This document shows positions 24,451 through 33,553 of a stretch of DNA of 64,000 nucleotides, in pieces; the stretch's first letter is position 1; every line of letters starts with the position of its first letter. This stretch comes from Parasphingorhabdus sp. SCSIO 66989. GTDB lineage: Bacteria; Pseudomonadota; Alphaproteobacteria; Sphingomonadales; Sphingomonadaceae. Both the position numbers and the translations under genes were made by a program. Location of the stretch: the NCBI RefSeq assembly GCF_032852305.1, contig NZ_CP136594.1:1-64000 (forward strand), in the 5' to 3' direction. The notes under the pieces were generated by a model. It was not told the DNA's origin. It was given only the letters and a program-made list of their open reading frames with translations, and did no database searches.

Positions 24451-25067
24451 TTGCTACATATTCTCCCAAAACGAGAGCATTCAAACCGTTGGCAATGGCC
24501 ACCGGACTGGCGCTACTGCTTAGCGGTTGTGTCAGCCTTGGTGCCAGTGGTGATCCGCCCGAAGCGCTGCTGACGCTGAGTGCCAATGAGCCGCTGGCAC
24601 GCGACAGTGCGCGCGATGCCACAACCTCCCGCGCGCTTATCGTCTCGCTGCCCAAAGCGCCGCGCAGCCTCGACACCAATCGCGTGCCGGTGCAGGTCGA
24701 TGATACCTCGATCGCCTATGTCGAACAGGCATTATGGGTCGATCGGCCCACCCGGTTGTTCCAGTCACTGGTGATGGAAACGGTGCGCGCGCGCACCGAC
24801 CGGCTGGTGCTGGCGATTGAGGATGCGCAAAGCCGCGAGGGCACGATCCTCTCCGGCGAGCTGGTCAATTTTGGTTATGATGCGCGCAGCGGCGACGCTG
24901 TCGTCACCTATGACGCGGTGCGTCGCGAGCGCAGTGGTGAGGTCAGTACCCGGCGCTTTGAGGAGCGCGAGCCCGTGGGGAATGTTGAAGCAGCCATAGT
25001 CGGGCAAGCGCTTAATAGCGCCGCCAATCGCGTGGCCATCGCCATTGCCAACTGGGTTGGGGATTAA
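24447..25067 (+). CDS. ABC-type transport auxiliary lipoprotein (DUF330/PqiC-like)
   Basis: This 206-residue predicted outer-membrane lipoprotein has a lipobox LLLSGCVS. The mature part (LIVSLPKAPRSLDTNRVPVQ, VDRPTRLFQSLVMETVRA, ILSGELVNFGYDA) matches the family of auxiliary lipoproteins that accompany MCE transporters, such as PqiC. It probably tethers the MCE assembly at the outer membrane. Its ATG overlaps the mlaD stop in ATGA, which supports operon membership. The alkene reductase gene begins three bases later. Confidence 0.85.
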   Translation: MIATYSPKTRAFKPLAMATGLALLLSGCVSLGASGDPPEALLTLSANEPLARDSARDATTSRALIVSLPKAPRSLDTNRVPVQVDDTSIAYVEQALWVDRPTRLFQSLVMETVRARTDRLVLAIEDAQSREGTILSGELVNFGYDARSGDAVVTYDAVRRERSGEVSTRRFEEREPVGNVEAAIVGQALNSAANRVAIAIANWVGD

Positions 25068-25070
25068 CGC

Positions 25071-26198
25071 ATGACCTGCCTGTTTGACCCGATCCAACTG
25101 GGCGCGATTGCCGCGCCTAACCGCATCATCATGGCACCGCTGACCCGCTGCCGCGCAACACAAGGGCATGTCCCCAATCCGATACAGGGCGACTATTATG
25201 CCCAGCGTGCCACGGCGGGCCTGATACTCTCCGAAGCCACCGGCATCAGCCAGGAAGGCCTCGGCACCTGTTTCGCCCCCGGAATCTGGAGCGACGAACA
25301 GACCGAGGCATGGAAACCGATTGTCGAGCAGATGCATCAAGCAGGCGGGCGGATATTCTGCCAGCTCTGGCATATGGGGCGACTGGTCCATCCCGATTTT
25401 AATGACGGCAATCCGCCCATTTCCTCCTCCGCCACCACGGGCCCCGGCAATACCCGCACCTATGAGGGCAAAAAGCCCTATGTCGAGGCGCGACCGCTGG
25501 AGCTGTCGGAAATTCCCCGGCTGCTGGATGATTATGCCAATGCGGCGGAAAACGCCAAGCGCGCCGGTTTTGACGGGGTGCAGCTACACAGCGCCAATGG
25601 CTATCTGATCGACCAGTTTATCCGCTCGGGTACAAACCATCGCGAGGATGATTATGGCGGCTCGATTGCCAATCGCATCCGATTGCTCGGTGAGGTGACG
25701 CAAAGGCTGGTCGGTGTCTGGGGCAAGACCCGCGTCGCGGTGCGTCTCTCTCCCAATGGCGACAGCCAGGGCGCGGATGATGCAACGCCGAACGAGACCT
25801 TCAGCGCCGCCGCCAAGCTGCTCAGCGATATCGGCATCGCTTTCCTGGAACTGCGCGAGCCACCGCCCTTTGGCACCTATGGAAACACCGATATACCGGC
25901 AGTTAGCCCGCATATTCGCAAAGTTTTCGATGCGCCGCTGATCCTCAACAGCGATTATGACAAGGCGCGTGCCGAAGCGGCCTTGGCCGAGGGCAAGTGC
26001 GATGCGATCAGCTTTGGCCGCCCGTTCATTACCAACCCCGATCTGGTTGAACGGCTGCGCAGTAATGCGCCATTGAATCCGGCGCTGGGCGGTGAGACGC
26101 CATGGCATTTCACCCCGACATGGTATCTGCAAAGCGCCGAGGGCTATACCGATTATCCCACGCTGAAGCAGGCGACCCGGGACAGCAACGCGGCATGA
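25071..26198 (+). CDS. Old Yellow Enzyme family alkene reductase
   Basis: This 375-residue FMN oxidoreductase matches the NemA/XenA-type ene-reductases. The FMN barrel starts with MAPLTRCRATQGHVPN, followed by ITQ-like ATGISQEG, and the conserved substrate-binding patch LHSANGYLIDQF and REDDYGGSIANR. The C-terminal half contains AISFGRPFITNPDLVERL. It reduces activated C=C bonds using NAD(P)H; the natural substrate is unknown. It is separated from the MCE lipoprotein by only three bases, and overlaps the next gene by four bases. Confidence 0.93.
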   Translation: MTCLFDPIQLGAIAAPNRIIMAPLTRCRATQGHVPNPIQGDYYAQRATAGLILSEATGISQEGLGTCFAPGIWSDEQTEAWKPIVEQMHQAGGRIFCQLWHMGRLVHPDFNDGNPPISSSATTGPGNTRTYEGKKPYVEARPLELSEIPRLLDDYANAAENAKRAGFDGVQLHSANGYLIDQFIRSGTNHREDDYGGSIANRIRLLGEVTQRLVGVWGKTRVAVRLSPNGDSQGADDATPNETFSAAAKLLSDIGIAFLELREPPPFGTYGNTDIPAVSPHIRKVFDAPLILNSDYDKARAEAALAEGKCDAISFGRPFITNPDLVERLRSNAPLNPALGGETPWHFTPTWYLQSAEGYTDYPTLKQATRDSNAA

Positions 26199-26992
26199 TC
26201 GCCGCCGATCAGCCCGGGCTGATCACCTGCATATTGGCCATCACTGCGCTTGTGCTGCTGCTCGCCGAACGGCTGATAGCGCGTCGCCGCCTTACCGATC
26301 CACTGACAAAACGCTGGCGCACCCATTTGGGCTTTGTCGTCATCAACCTGCCCATCGAACGCGGGGTGCAGGCGCTGATGGCGATTCTGCTCTATGGCGG
26401 CATCAGCGCCCTGGGCAGTGGTCAATTCGGTCTGCTGCCGTTTCTCGGATTGCCCGTCTGGGTGGAATGGTTGCTGGCGGTTCTGCTGCTCGATCTCGCC
26501 GTCTGGGTGCAGCATGTAGTCCTCCACCATGTGCCATGGCTGTGGCGCTTGCATAAGGTGCATCATGCCGATCGCGACTTTGATATGACCACCGCGCTGC
26601 GCTTCCATCCGCTCGAGATCGGTCTCTCCATGGCGTATAAGATGCTGGTGGCCTTTCTGCTCGGCGTGCCCTTGGGGGCGCTTATCCTGTTCGAGCTGTT
26701 GCTGTCGCTCTTTCCACTGTTCAACCACGCCAATATCACCCTGCCCAAGACTCTCGACCGGGCTTTGCGCTGGCTGGTGGTGACACCCGATATGCACCGT
26801 ATCCATCATAGCACCCTGCCAGAAGAGACTCACAGCAATTATGGTTTCTGCTTTGCGCTATGGGATCGGATTTTCGGAACCTATATCGCCGAGCCGCGAG
26901 GCGGGCATAAGGCTATGACCATCGGGCTGGATGAATGGCAGGATGACAAGCCAAGGCGTTTCGGCTGGTCGCTCAAGCTGCCCTTTCGGTGA
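26195..26992 (+). CDS. Sterol desaturase / fatty acid hydroxylase family membrane protein, second copy
   Basis: This 265-residue protein is another member of the di-iron fatty acid hydroxylase superfamily. The His clusters are visible as QHVVLH (HX3H), HKVHH (HX2HH) and MHRIHH, each close to a membrane segment. The ATG overlaps the alkene reductase stop (ATGA), so the two form one transcriptional unit at the end of the Mla locus. The substrate is unknown, and there is no evidence whether it acts on the same lipids as the first copy at 9.9-10.8 kb. The gene is followed by a large AT-rich inverted repeat. Confidence 0.88.
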   Translation: MIAADQPGLITCILAITALVLLLAERLIARRRLTDPLTKRWRTHLGFVVINLPIERGVQALMAILLYGGISALGSGQFGLLPFLGLPVWVEWLLAVLLLDLAVWVQHVVLHHVPWLWRLHKVHHADRDFDMTTALRFHPLEIGLSMAYKMLVAFLLGVPLGALILFELLLSLFPLFNHANITLPKTLDRALRWLVVTPDMHRIHHSTLPEETHSNYGFCFALWDRIFGTYIAEPRGGHKAMTIGLDEWQDDKPRRFGWSLKLPFR

Positions 26993-26999
26993 ATGATAA

Positions 27000-27127
27000 G
27001 GTTTCATAAAAGGAAAAAAGAGAAAAAGGATAAAAGGGTCTTCCGAACGCTTTATCCGCGCGAGTTTGGAAGCCGCGACTGCCAAAATCCTTTTTTGCTT
27101 TTTTCTCTTTGTGGCTTTTATGAAACC
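27000..27127. repeat. Long AT-rich inverted repeat
   Basis: Arms of GGTTTCATAAAAGG... with an A/G-rich stretch, and CTTTTATGAAACC with a T/C-rich stretch, pair across about 128 bases, with an inner stem GTCTTCC/GGAAG. It is distinctly more AT-rich than the surrounding DNA and would form a large hairpin after the second hydroxylase gene; the arms look like the ends of a small non-autonomous element. No transposase is present. Confidence 0.5.
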
Positions 27128-27220
27128 CTTGTCCCACGCCCGGATGGCCACTCATCTTGCCTGTCAGCACGGTGCGATGTAACGCAGATGATGAAAGCAT
27201 AATACCAAGAGGAGAGCGCC

Positions 27221-27703
27221 TTGCCCGGCCTGTATTTTGAGGAATTCACCATCGGCCAGACCTTTCAGCATGCACTGCGCCGCACCGTGACAGAGACCGA
27301 TAATCTGATGTTCTCGGCGATGACGCATAACCCGGCGGCGCTGCATCTCGATGAGCAATGGTGTCAGGAGAATAGCGAGTTCGGCACCCGGATCATAAAC
27401 AGCTGCTTCACACTCGGCCTGATGGTCGGCATCTCGGTGGGCGACACCACTTTGGGCACCACCGTCGCCAATCTCGGCTGGGATGAGGTGCGCTTCCCTG
27501 CCCCGCTTTTTGCCGGCGACACGGTGCGGGTGGAAAGCGAAGTGCTCGATCTGCGTCCCAGCAAATCACGTCCGGGCCAGGGTATCGTCACCTTTGCCCA
27601 TCGCGCCTATAATCAGAAGAATGAGCTGGTCGCGAGCTGCAAGCGCGCGGCACTGATGCTGCCCAATCCCGACAACACTGCAGACAGGGCAGAAGCCGCA
27701 TGA
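27221..27703 (+). CDS. MaoC family hydratase/dehydratase
   Basis: This 160-residue single hot-dog domain protein belongs to the MaoC-like (R)-specific enoyl-CoA hydratase family; the domain runs from YFEEFTIGQTFQHALRR to the conserved MLPNP end. Conserved catalytic-region features such as the Asp/His pair in the AMTHNPAALHLDEQW segment are seen. The start appears to be TTG, with a good AGGAG site 6 bases upstream, and no ATG is available before the conserved N-terminus. It overlaps the following lyase gene by four bases, so the pair likely acts in one CoA-ester pathway. Confidence 0.85.
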   Translation: MPGLYFEEFTIGQTFQHALRRTVTETDNLMFSAMTHNPAALHLDEQWCQENSEFGTRIINSCFTLGLMVGISVGDTTLGTTVANLGWDEVRFPAPLFAGDTVRVESEVLDLRPSKSRPGQGIVTFAHRAYNQKNELVASCKRAALMLPNPDNTADRAEAA

Positions 27704-28599
27704 CCGCCCATTGCCAATTGCCTTTGCGCGCGATGCTTTTCGTCCCCGGCGATTCTGCCCGCAAACAGGAGAAATCGCTGACCAGCGGCGCCGATGCGGT
27801 GATTATCGATCTCGAAGATTCGGTGGTGCCGGAAAAGCGCGCCGAAGCGCGGCAACTGACCCATGACTTTATCGCCGCACATAAACATGATGCAGATGCG
27901 CCCGATCTCTGGCTGCGGATCAATCCGCTTGATACCCGCGATGCGATTGATGATCTAGAGACGGCACTTGATGCCGATCCGGTCGGCATCGTCCTGCCCA
28001 AATGCACAGGCCCGGAACAGGTGGCCGAGCTAGACCATCTGCTGTTCGAGCGCGAGCGCAAGGCCAACCTGCGGGAAGGCAGCACCGCCATCCTGCCAAT
28101 CGTCACCGAAACTCCCGGCGCGGCGATGACGCTGCACCGCTATCTTGAGGGCAAATTTGCCGGCAAGGCGCGCCTCGCTGGTCTAAGCTGGGGCGCAGAG
28201 GATTTAAGCGCCGCCATCGGCGCATCGCGCAAACGTAAGGCGGATGGATCATGGACCTTCCCATATCAGATGGTCCGCGCGCAGGTGCTGCTCACCGCCC
28301 ATGCTCTGGACGTGCAGGCGATTGATACGCTGCACGCCGATTTCCGCGATACCGAAGGGCTGATCGCCTATGCGCAAGCCGGACGCAGTGACGGTTTTTC
28401 CGGCATGCTTGCAATCCACCCCGCTCAGGTCGAACCAATCCAGACCGCCTTTACGCCAAGCGATGAAGAGATTGCCGAGGCCGAAGCCGTAGTCGCCGCC
28501 TTTGCCGAAAATCCCGGCGCTGGTGCAGTGTCTTTGGACGGCAAGATGCTCGACAGGCCGCACTTGAAACTCGCTGAGCGGATATTGGCACAGCAATAA
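27700..28599 (+). CDS. HpcH/HpaI aldolase, CitE / malyl-CoA lyase-like
   Basis: This 299-residue protein is a CitE/Mcl-type CoA ester lyase. It starts RAMLFVPGDSARKQEKS, contains DAVIIDLEDSVVPEKR (metal site region), LWLRINPLDTR, and a highly typical segment LSWGAEDLSAAIGASRKR, ending IHPAQVEPI. It cleaves or joins malyl- or methylmalyl-CoA-like thioesters; the true substrate is not known. Coupling with a MaoC hydratase suggests metabolism of a CoA-linked C4-C5 acid, as in the 3-hydroxypropionate or ethylmalonyl-CoA-type pathways, but the rest of those pathways is not in the window. Confidence 0.85.
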   Translation: MTAHCQLPLRAMLFVPGDSARKQEKSLTSGADAVIIDLEDSVVPEKRAEARQLTHDFIAAHKHDADAPDLWLRINPLDTRDAIDDLETALDADPVGIVLPKCTGPEQVAELDHLLFERERKANLREGSTAILPIVTETPGAAMTLHRYLEGKFAGKARLAGLSWGAEDLSAAIGASRKRKADGSWTFPYQMVRAQVLLTAHALDVQAIDTLHADFRDTEGLIAYAQAGRSDGFSGMLAIHPAQVEPIQTAFTPSDEEIAEAEAVVAAFAENPGAGAVSLDGKMLDRPHLKLAERILAQQ

Positions 28600-28858
28600 A
28601 GCTTGCACTTTCTATAAAAACCGACCACATGGCCGCCAGCAGCGCATGTGTCGCGGTGGAATGAACCATCCGATCATATCGACAGCGTGAACGCCGGGCC
28701 TGATCCCATATAGGGTAATCAGCGCAATAACCGGACCGGTCGATCATCCATGCGCTAACGGTTTTCACTTCCCTTTTCACGCGGGACGTTTTGCTTCCCG
28801 CATCGCTGCACCCGGCAGATATCCGGCGTGTGCGCTGCCTCTATTTGAAGGTATATTC

Positions 28859-30664
28859 ATGTCCTATTTTGAACAGCTTGGCCTTGCCGAGCCCATCATC
28901 CGCGCACTCGCCAAAAAAGGCTATGCCGACCCCACGCCAATCCAGAAACAGGCAATCCCTGCCTTGCTCGAAGGCCGCGATCTGTGCGGCATCGCCCAGA
29001 CCGGAACCGGCAAGACCGCCGCCTTTTCATTGCCCTCGCTGCACCATCTGGCGAGCGAGAACAAGCCGCGCCCGTTCCGCGGTTGCCGCATGCTGGTGCT
29101 TTCGCCAACGCGCGAATTGGCAGCGCAGATTGCCGAGAATATGCGCGGCTATGCCCAGCATTTGCGCCTGTCTGTGGAAACCGTGTTTGGCGGCGTGCCG
29201 ATCAACCGGCAAATCCGCAAGCTGGCGGCCGGCACCGATGTGCTGGTAGCGACACCGGGGCGGCTGCTCGATCTGATCGATCAACGCGCGCTCCAGCTTC
29301 GTGATGTTGAGATTTTTGTTCTCGATGAAGCCGATCAGATGATGGATCTGGGCTTTATCGTGCCGTTGAAGCGCATCGACAAATTGCTCCCCAAGCAGCG
29401 CCAGAGCCTGTTCTTCTCTGCCACCATGCCCAAGGCAATTGCCGAGCTTGGCGCACGCTTTCTCGATGATCCGGTGACGGTCGAAGTAACGCCCCCTGCC
29501 ACCACCGCAGAGCGGGTGGAGCAGCATATCACCTATATCAACCAGAAGGAAAAGCAGGCGCTTCTCACCCTCAAATTACACGAATGGGATGTTGAGCGCG
29601 CGCTGGTCTTTACCCGCACCAAACATGGTGCCGACCGGGTCGTGCGTTATCTGACTGGTGCAGGTCTCGCCGCTGCCGCCATTCATGGCAATAAGAGCCA
29701 GGCGCAGCGCACCACGGCGTTGCAGGGTTTTCGCGATGGCAGGGTGAAAATCCTTGTCGCCACCGATATCGCCGCGCGTGGCATTGACGTTTCCGGCGTC
29801 AGCCATGTGATCAATTATGAAATCCCCAATGTGCCCGAGCAATATGTCCACCGCATCGGTCGCACCGCGCGCGCCGGGGCCGATGGTCAGGCGTTCAGCT
29901 TCGCCGCGCCTGATGAGAAAGTCTATATCCGCGACATCCAACGCCTTACCGGCGTGCGAATGACACCGATGCCGCTGCCCGAAGGCTTTAACGAGGCCGC
30001 CGCCAATCTGCCCGGTCCTGCCAAAATCGAAAAAGGCCCCGGACCGCGCGGTCGCGGAGGACGCAGAGACGCACGTCGCGATGACCGCCGGGACTCCCGC
30101 CGCGATGGTCGTCGTTCTGGAAACCGACATGGTCGGCCTGCCCCTGCGATTGGCGATGACCGCGCAGATCAGGGACAGAAACGCAGCAGCTATGACCCGA
30201 CCGCCTATCGCGAAAAAGATGCCATCGAAGCGCGCGAGCATGACTCACGTGGCGAACGCTCCGGGTCCGGTAATCGCCGAAACAACCGCCATGGTAATGA
30301 TGGCGGTCAGGGCAAAAAACACAATTTCAATCGTCGGCATGAAAATGGGCGTAATGACAACCGTCATGACGAACGTCAGGGTGATAGCGACCGTCAAGAG
30401 CGCGGGTCACGACGCGATAATCGTGGTAATGCGACATCATCAGACGACCAGCGCAACAACAATCGCCGCGATGGCCAGCGCAAGCCCCATGGCGCAAACA
30501 AGCATCATCGCAAACCGGATGGCAAGAGGGCAAACAGCACTAGCGGCAAGTCTTATACAGGTAAAAACCATAGTAGCGGCAAATCGGGCGAAAATCGTGG
30601 CGGCAACACACCAATGCGGCGGCGTCCTGACGGTCGTCGCTCCGGGCAAAACCGCGCTGGATGA
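28859..30664 (+). CDS. DEAD-box RNA helicase with long charged C-terminal tail (RhlE-like)
   Basis: This 601-residue protein has the full DEAD-box core: Q motif PTPIQKQAIPAL, motif I AQTGTGKTA, motif II LDEADQMMDLGF, motif III SAT and motif VI HRIGRTARAG. After about residue 390 it switches to a low-complexity tail, dense in Asp/Arg/Asn/His/Gly. This tail probably binds RNA non-specifically and drives clustering. RhlE-type helicases unwind structured RNA in ribosome assembly or cold adaptation. The 260-base gap before the gene has a possible hairpin (GCGGGA...TCCCGC) and could be a leader. Confidence 0.92.
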   Translation: MSYFEQLGLAEPIIRALAKKGYADPTPIQKQAIPALLEGRDLCGIAQTGTGKTAAFSLPSLHHLASENKPRPFRGCRMLVLSPTRELAAQIAENMRGYAQHLRLSVETVFGGVPINRQIRKLAAGTDVLVATPGRLLDLIDQRALQLRDVEIFVLDEADQMMDLGFIVPLKRIDKLLPKQRQSLFFSATMPKAIAELGARFLDDPVTVEVTPPATTAERVEQHITYINQKEKQALLTLKLHEWDVERALVFTRTKHGADRVVRYLTGAGLAAAAIHGNKSQAQRTTALQGFRDGRVKILVATDIAARGIDVSGVSHVINYEIPNVPEQYVHRIGRTARAGADGQAFSFAAPDEKVYIRDIQRLTGVRMTPMPLPEGFNEAAANLPGPAKIEKGPGPRGRGGRRDARRDDRRDSRRDGRRSGNRHGRPAPAIGDDRADQGQKRSSYDPTAYREKDAIEAREHDSRGERSGSGNRRNNRHGNDGGQGKKHNFNRRHENGRNDNRHDERQGDSDRQERGSRRDNRGNATSSDDQRNNNRRDGQRKPHGANKHHRKPDGKRANSTSGKSYTGKNHSSGKSGENRGGNTPMRRRPDGRRSGQNRAG

Positions 30665-30741
30665 CGATGCAGATCTCTTCACGAAAGACCTAAAGTTCTG
30701 TGAGTGGAGACCGTTATTATGTCCAACAACAAAAAGTGGAC

Positions 30742-31851
30742 ATGATGACAAAACACTCTCACTCCCAATTCCGCAATGCTGAGCCAGCAACATCCGGCCT
30801 AGGCAAGCGGGTTATCGAATATTTTGGCTGGAAGGATGCGCCGCCAGAAGAGAAACCGCTGCGGCTGAAAAAGCTGGAGGCGGTCTATGATTTTCTGGAC
30901 TCTGCGCAATTGGAGCCAACGCCAGAAGCCTATCGGCTCGGCTGGGAGTATCTTTATGGCGCCAACCAGAAACTATGCGCAGAGATTGACGCGCTCATGG
31001 AAGAACGCGGCACCGTTCCTTTGGGTTCGGTATATGAGCTGACAGCACAGCATTTGAATATCTTCGACTTTTCCGAGCTTACCAAGCTGATCAACAGCGG
31101 CACCCAGGTTCTGCGTCAGGGCCATAAGGTGATTGCTGACAGTCGCGGTGACAATCGCAACTATAGCAAGGCCTTGAAGCAGGAAATGAAACAGATTGAT
31201 CAGCCTGCTGGCAGTGAAAACCATCTGACAAGACTGTTCAGCCTGACCAATGCAATGATCAAAAAATCGCAAGAGGCAGAACGCCAGCTAAAAGAAGCCG
31301 AAAGCAATGTCGTCAAAATGCGCAAAAAGCTGGATGATGCGACACAAAAGGCCGAGACTGATCAGCTTACCGGCCTGCCCAATCGCTGGGCTTTTGAAGA
31401 TGTTCTGAAGGAAGCGCTGGCGCAATCGAAGAAGAATTTTGAGCCGTTGACGGTCGCCTTTATCGATATTGATCACTTCAAGGCGATTAACGACAATTAT
31501 GGCCATGATGTCGGCGACAGGGTGCTGAAGCGTATCGCTGGCATATTGAACAGCATGTCGGACGAGCGATGCCATTTGGCGCGTCATGGCGGCGAAGAGT
31601 TTGTCACGCTGTTCAGCGACAAAACACCGCAACAAGTGTTCGACATTGTCGACAAAACCCGTGACGAGCTAGCGAGTCAGAATTTCACGATCCGTGAGAC
31701 CGAAGAGCAGATCGGTACGGTCAGCTTCTCCGCCGGCATCGCCGCCTTGGGCAGCGATGGCGACCCTCGCGCCATGCTAAGACGGGCCGATGCGGCGCTC
31801 TATGCGGCCAAGGAAAATGGCCGCAATCAGGTGGTGATTGATAAGAGTTGA
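30742..31851 (+). CDS. GGDEF-domain diguanylate cyclase
   Basis: This 369-residue protein synthesises c-di-GMP. A long N-terminal helical part of unclear fold (residues 1-190, with LGWEYLYGANQKL-type segments and no membrane anchor) precedes a GGDEF domain with the active site RHGGEEFVTLF (GGEEF). Preceding motifs TDQLTGLPNRWAF and AFIDIDHFKAINDNYGHDVGD are intact. No RxxD inhibitory site is obvious at the usual position. I favour the ATG at 30742; a longer GTG start at 30700 is possible. It is on the same strand as the helicase but separated by about 80 bases. Confidence 0.9.
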   Translation: MMTKHSHSQFRNAEPATSGLGKRVIEYFGWKDAPPEEKPLRLKKLEAVYDFLDSAQLEPTPEAYRLGWEYLYGANQKLCAEIDALMEERGTVPLGSVYELTAQHLNIFDFSELTKLINSGTQVLRQGHKVIADSRGDNRNYSKALKQEMKQIDQPAGSENHLTRLFSLTNAMIKKSQEAERQLKEAESNVVKMRKKLDDATQKAETDQLTGLPNRWAFEDVLKEALAQSKKNFEPLTVAFIDIDHFKAINDNYGHDVGDRVLKRIAGILNSMSDERCHLARHGGEEFVTLFSDKTPQQVFDIVDKTRDELASQNFTIRETEEQIGTVSFSAGIAALGSDGDPRAMLRRADAALYAAKENGRNQVVIDKS

Positions 31852-31868
31852 TCAGGTCTAAGCTCTAT

Positions 31869-31934
31869 CCGTTCGTGTCGAGCGTAGTCGAGAGACGGCA
31901 AGTAAAGTGTCTCGACTTCGCTCGACACGAACGG
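31869..31934. repeat. Inverted repeat CGTTCGTGTCGAGCG type
   Basis: The arms CCGTTCGTGTCGAGCGTAGTCGAGA and its near inverse TCTCGACTTCGCTCGACACG flank about 16 bases. This repeat type is common between sphingomonad genes and may end both the diguanylate cyclase and the convergent purH transcripts. Confidence 0.65.
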
Positions 31935-31947
31935 GTTTATCGGACAG

Positions 31948-33537
31948 TCAATGCCGGAAGTGTCGCATCCCGGTAAAGACCATGGCCAGCCCTGCCTCAT
32001 CGGCAGCGGCGATCACCTCGTCATCGCGGATTGAGCCGCCCGGTTGAATTACTGCACTCGCCCCAGCCTCGACTGCCGCCATCAGGCCGTCAGCGAACGG
32101 GAAGAACGCATCCGAAGCCACTGCTGAACCTTTGGTCAGCGGCTCGGCCCAGCCTTGCGTCTCGGCGGCTTCCTGAGCCTTGGCAAAGGCGATGCGTGCG
32201 CTGTCGCGGCGGTTCATCTGGCCCGCGCCAATGCCTGCAGTCTGGCCGTCTTTAGCGTAAACAATGGCGTTGGATTTAACGTGCTTGGCGACGGTCCAGG
32301 CGAAGAGACAGTCTTTCAGCTCCTGCTCACTTGGCGCGCGTTTGGTAACGACTTTGAGATCATCCTCAGCCACCGCGCCGTTGTCGCGGCTCTGGATCAG
32401 CCAGCCCCCGGCTATGGTTTTGGCCATAATCCCCGGCCGCTTGGCATCGGGCAGATCGCCGGTCAGCAGCAGTCGCAGATTTTTCTTTGCGGCAAATACC
32501 GCGCGCGCGGGATCATCGGCGTCAGGGGCGCAGACAACCTCGGTGAAAATGCTGGTGATCGCCTCGGCCGTCGCCGCATCCAGTGGACGGTTGCAGGCGA
32601 CAATACCGCCAAAGGCCGAGACACTGTCGCACGCCAATGCCTTGTTATAGGCGTCGAGCAATGTCTCGCCCGTCGCCACACCGCAGGGGTTGGCATGTTT
32701 GACGATAACCACTGTCGGCGGGCCGTCGGCAAATTCGGCGACCAGCTCCAGCGCCGCATCAGCATCATTGTAATTGTTATAGCTCAGCGCCTTGCCTTGA
32801 AGCTGTTCGGCCTGGGCAATCCCGCCCGCCGCCGGACCGCTGGGAAGATAGAGCGCGGCGGCCTGATGCGGGTTCTCGCCATAGCGCAGCGTATCACCGC
32901 GCTTTGCCACCATCGGCAGGGTTTCAGGGAATTGCTCGCCTTGGTCGGCAAATCCGAACCAGCTGGCAATCATGCTGTCATAGGTTGCAGTCGCGGAGAA
33001 CGCCTTGGCCGCCATGCGTTTGCGAAATTCCAGCGTGGTCGCATTGTCGCCATTGTCGAGCTCGGCGATCAGCATGTCATAATCTGCCGGGTCGGTGACG
33101 ATGGTGACATAGGCATGGTTCTTCGCCGCAGAGCGCACCATGCTCGGCCCACCAATATCGATATTCTCGATAATCTCGGGCCTTTCTGCGCCGCTCGCCG
33201 CCGTCTGGGCGAAGGGGTAGAGATTGACCACCACCAGATCGATCGCGCCGATGCCATGCGCCTCCATCGCGCCGGCATGATCAGCATTATCGCGCACCGC
33301 CAACAGCCCGCCATGGACCATCGGATGCAGCGTTTTGACCCGGCCATCCATCATCTCGGGGAAACCGGTGAGATCGGAAACATCGCGCACGTCCAGCCCG
33401 GCCTCACGCAGCGCCTTGGCGGTGCCGCCGGTGGAGACCAGCTCTACCCCGGCAGCGGCCAGCCGCTGTCCGAGCGGGACAAGACCCGATTTGTCGGACA
33501 CTGAAAGCAAGGCCCGTTTGATGGTGATGCTGTCCAT
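31948..33537 (-). CDS. purH: Bifunctional AICAR transformylase / IMP cyclohydrolase
   Basis: PurH performs the last two steps of IMP synthesis. The 529-residue product is full length. The N-terminal MGS-like IMP cyclohydrolase part includes [14 protein letters not shown] and [14 protein letters not shown], and the C-terminal AICAR formyltransferase part includes [17 protein letters not shown] and a final [14 protein letters not shown], the canonical C-terminus of the family. The gene is transcribed with the heparinase-like gene and rpe, in the usual order for sphingomonads. Confidence 0.95.
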   Translation of the reverse strand: MDSITIKRALLSVSDKSGLVPLGQRLAAAGVELVSTGGTAKALREAGLDVRDVSDLTGFPEMMDGRVKTLHPMVHGGLLAVRDNADHAGAMEAHGIGAIDLVVVNLYPFAQTAASGAERPEIIENIDIGGPSMVRSAAKNHAYVTIVTDPADYDMLIAELDNGDNATTLEFRKRMAAKAFSATATYDSMIASWFGFADQGEQFPETLPMVAKRGDTLRYGENPHQAAALYLPSGPAAGGIAQAEQLQGKALSYNNYNDADAALELVAEFADGPPTVVIVKHANPCGVATGETLLDAYNKALACDSVSAFGGIVACNRPLDAATAEAITSIFTEVVCAPDADDPARAVFAAKKNLRLLLTGDLPDAKRPGIMAKTIAGGWLIQSRDNGAVAEDDLKVVTKRAPSEQELKDCLFAWTVAKHVKSNAIVYAKDGQTAGIGAGQMNRRDSARIAFAKAQEAAETQGWAEPLTKGSAVASDAFFPFADGLMAAVEAGASAVIQPGGSIRDDEVIAAADEAGLAMVFTGMRHFRH

Positions 33538-33553
33538 GCGCTATTCCTCTGGC

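Noticed and set aside
32155-33504. 449-codon plus-strand frame opposite purH
   Set aside because: Antisense shadow; purH is fully conserved on the other strand.
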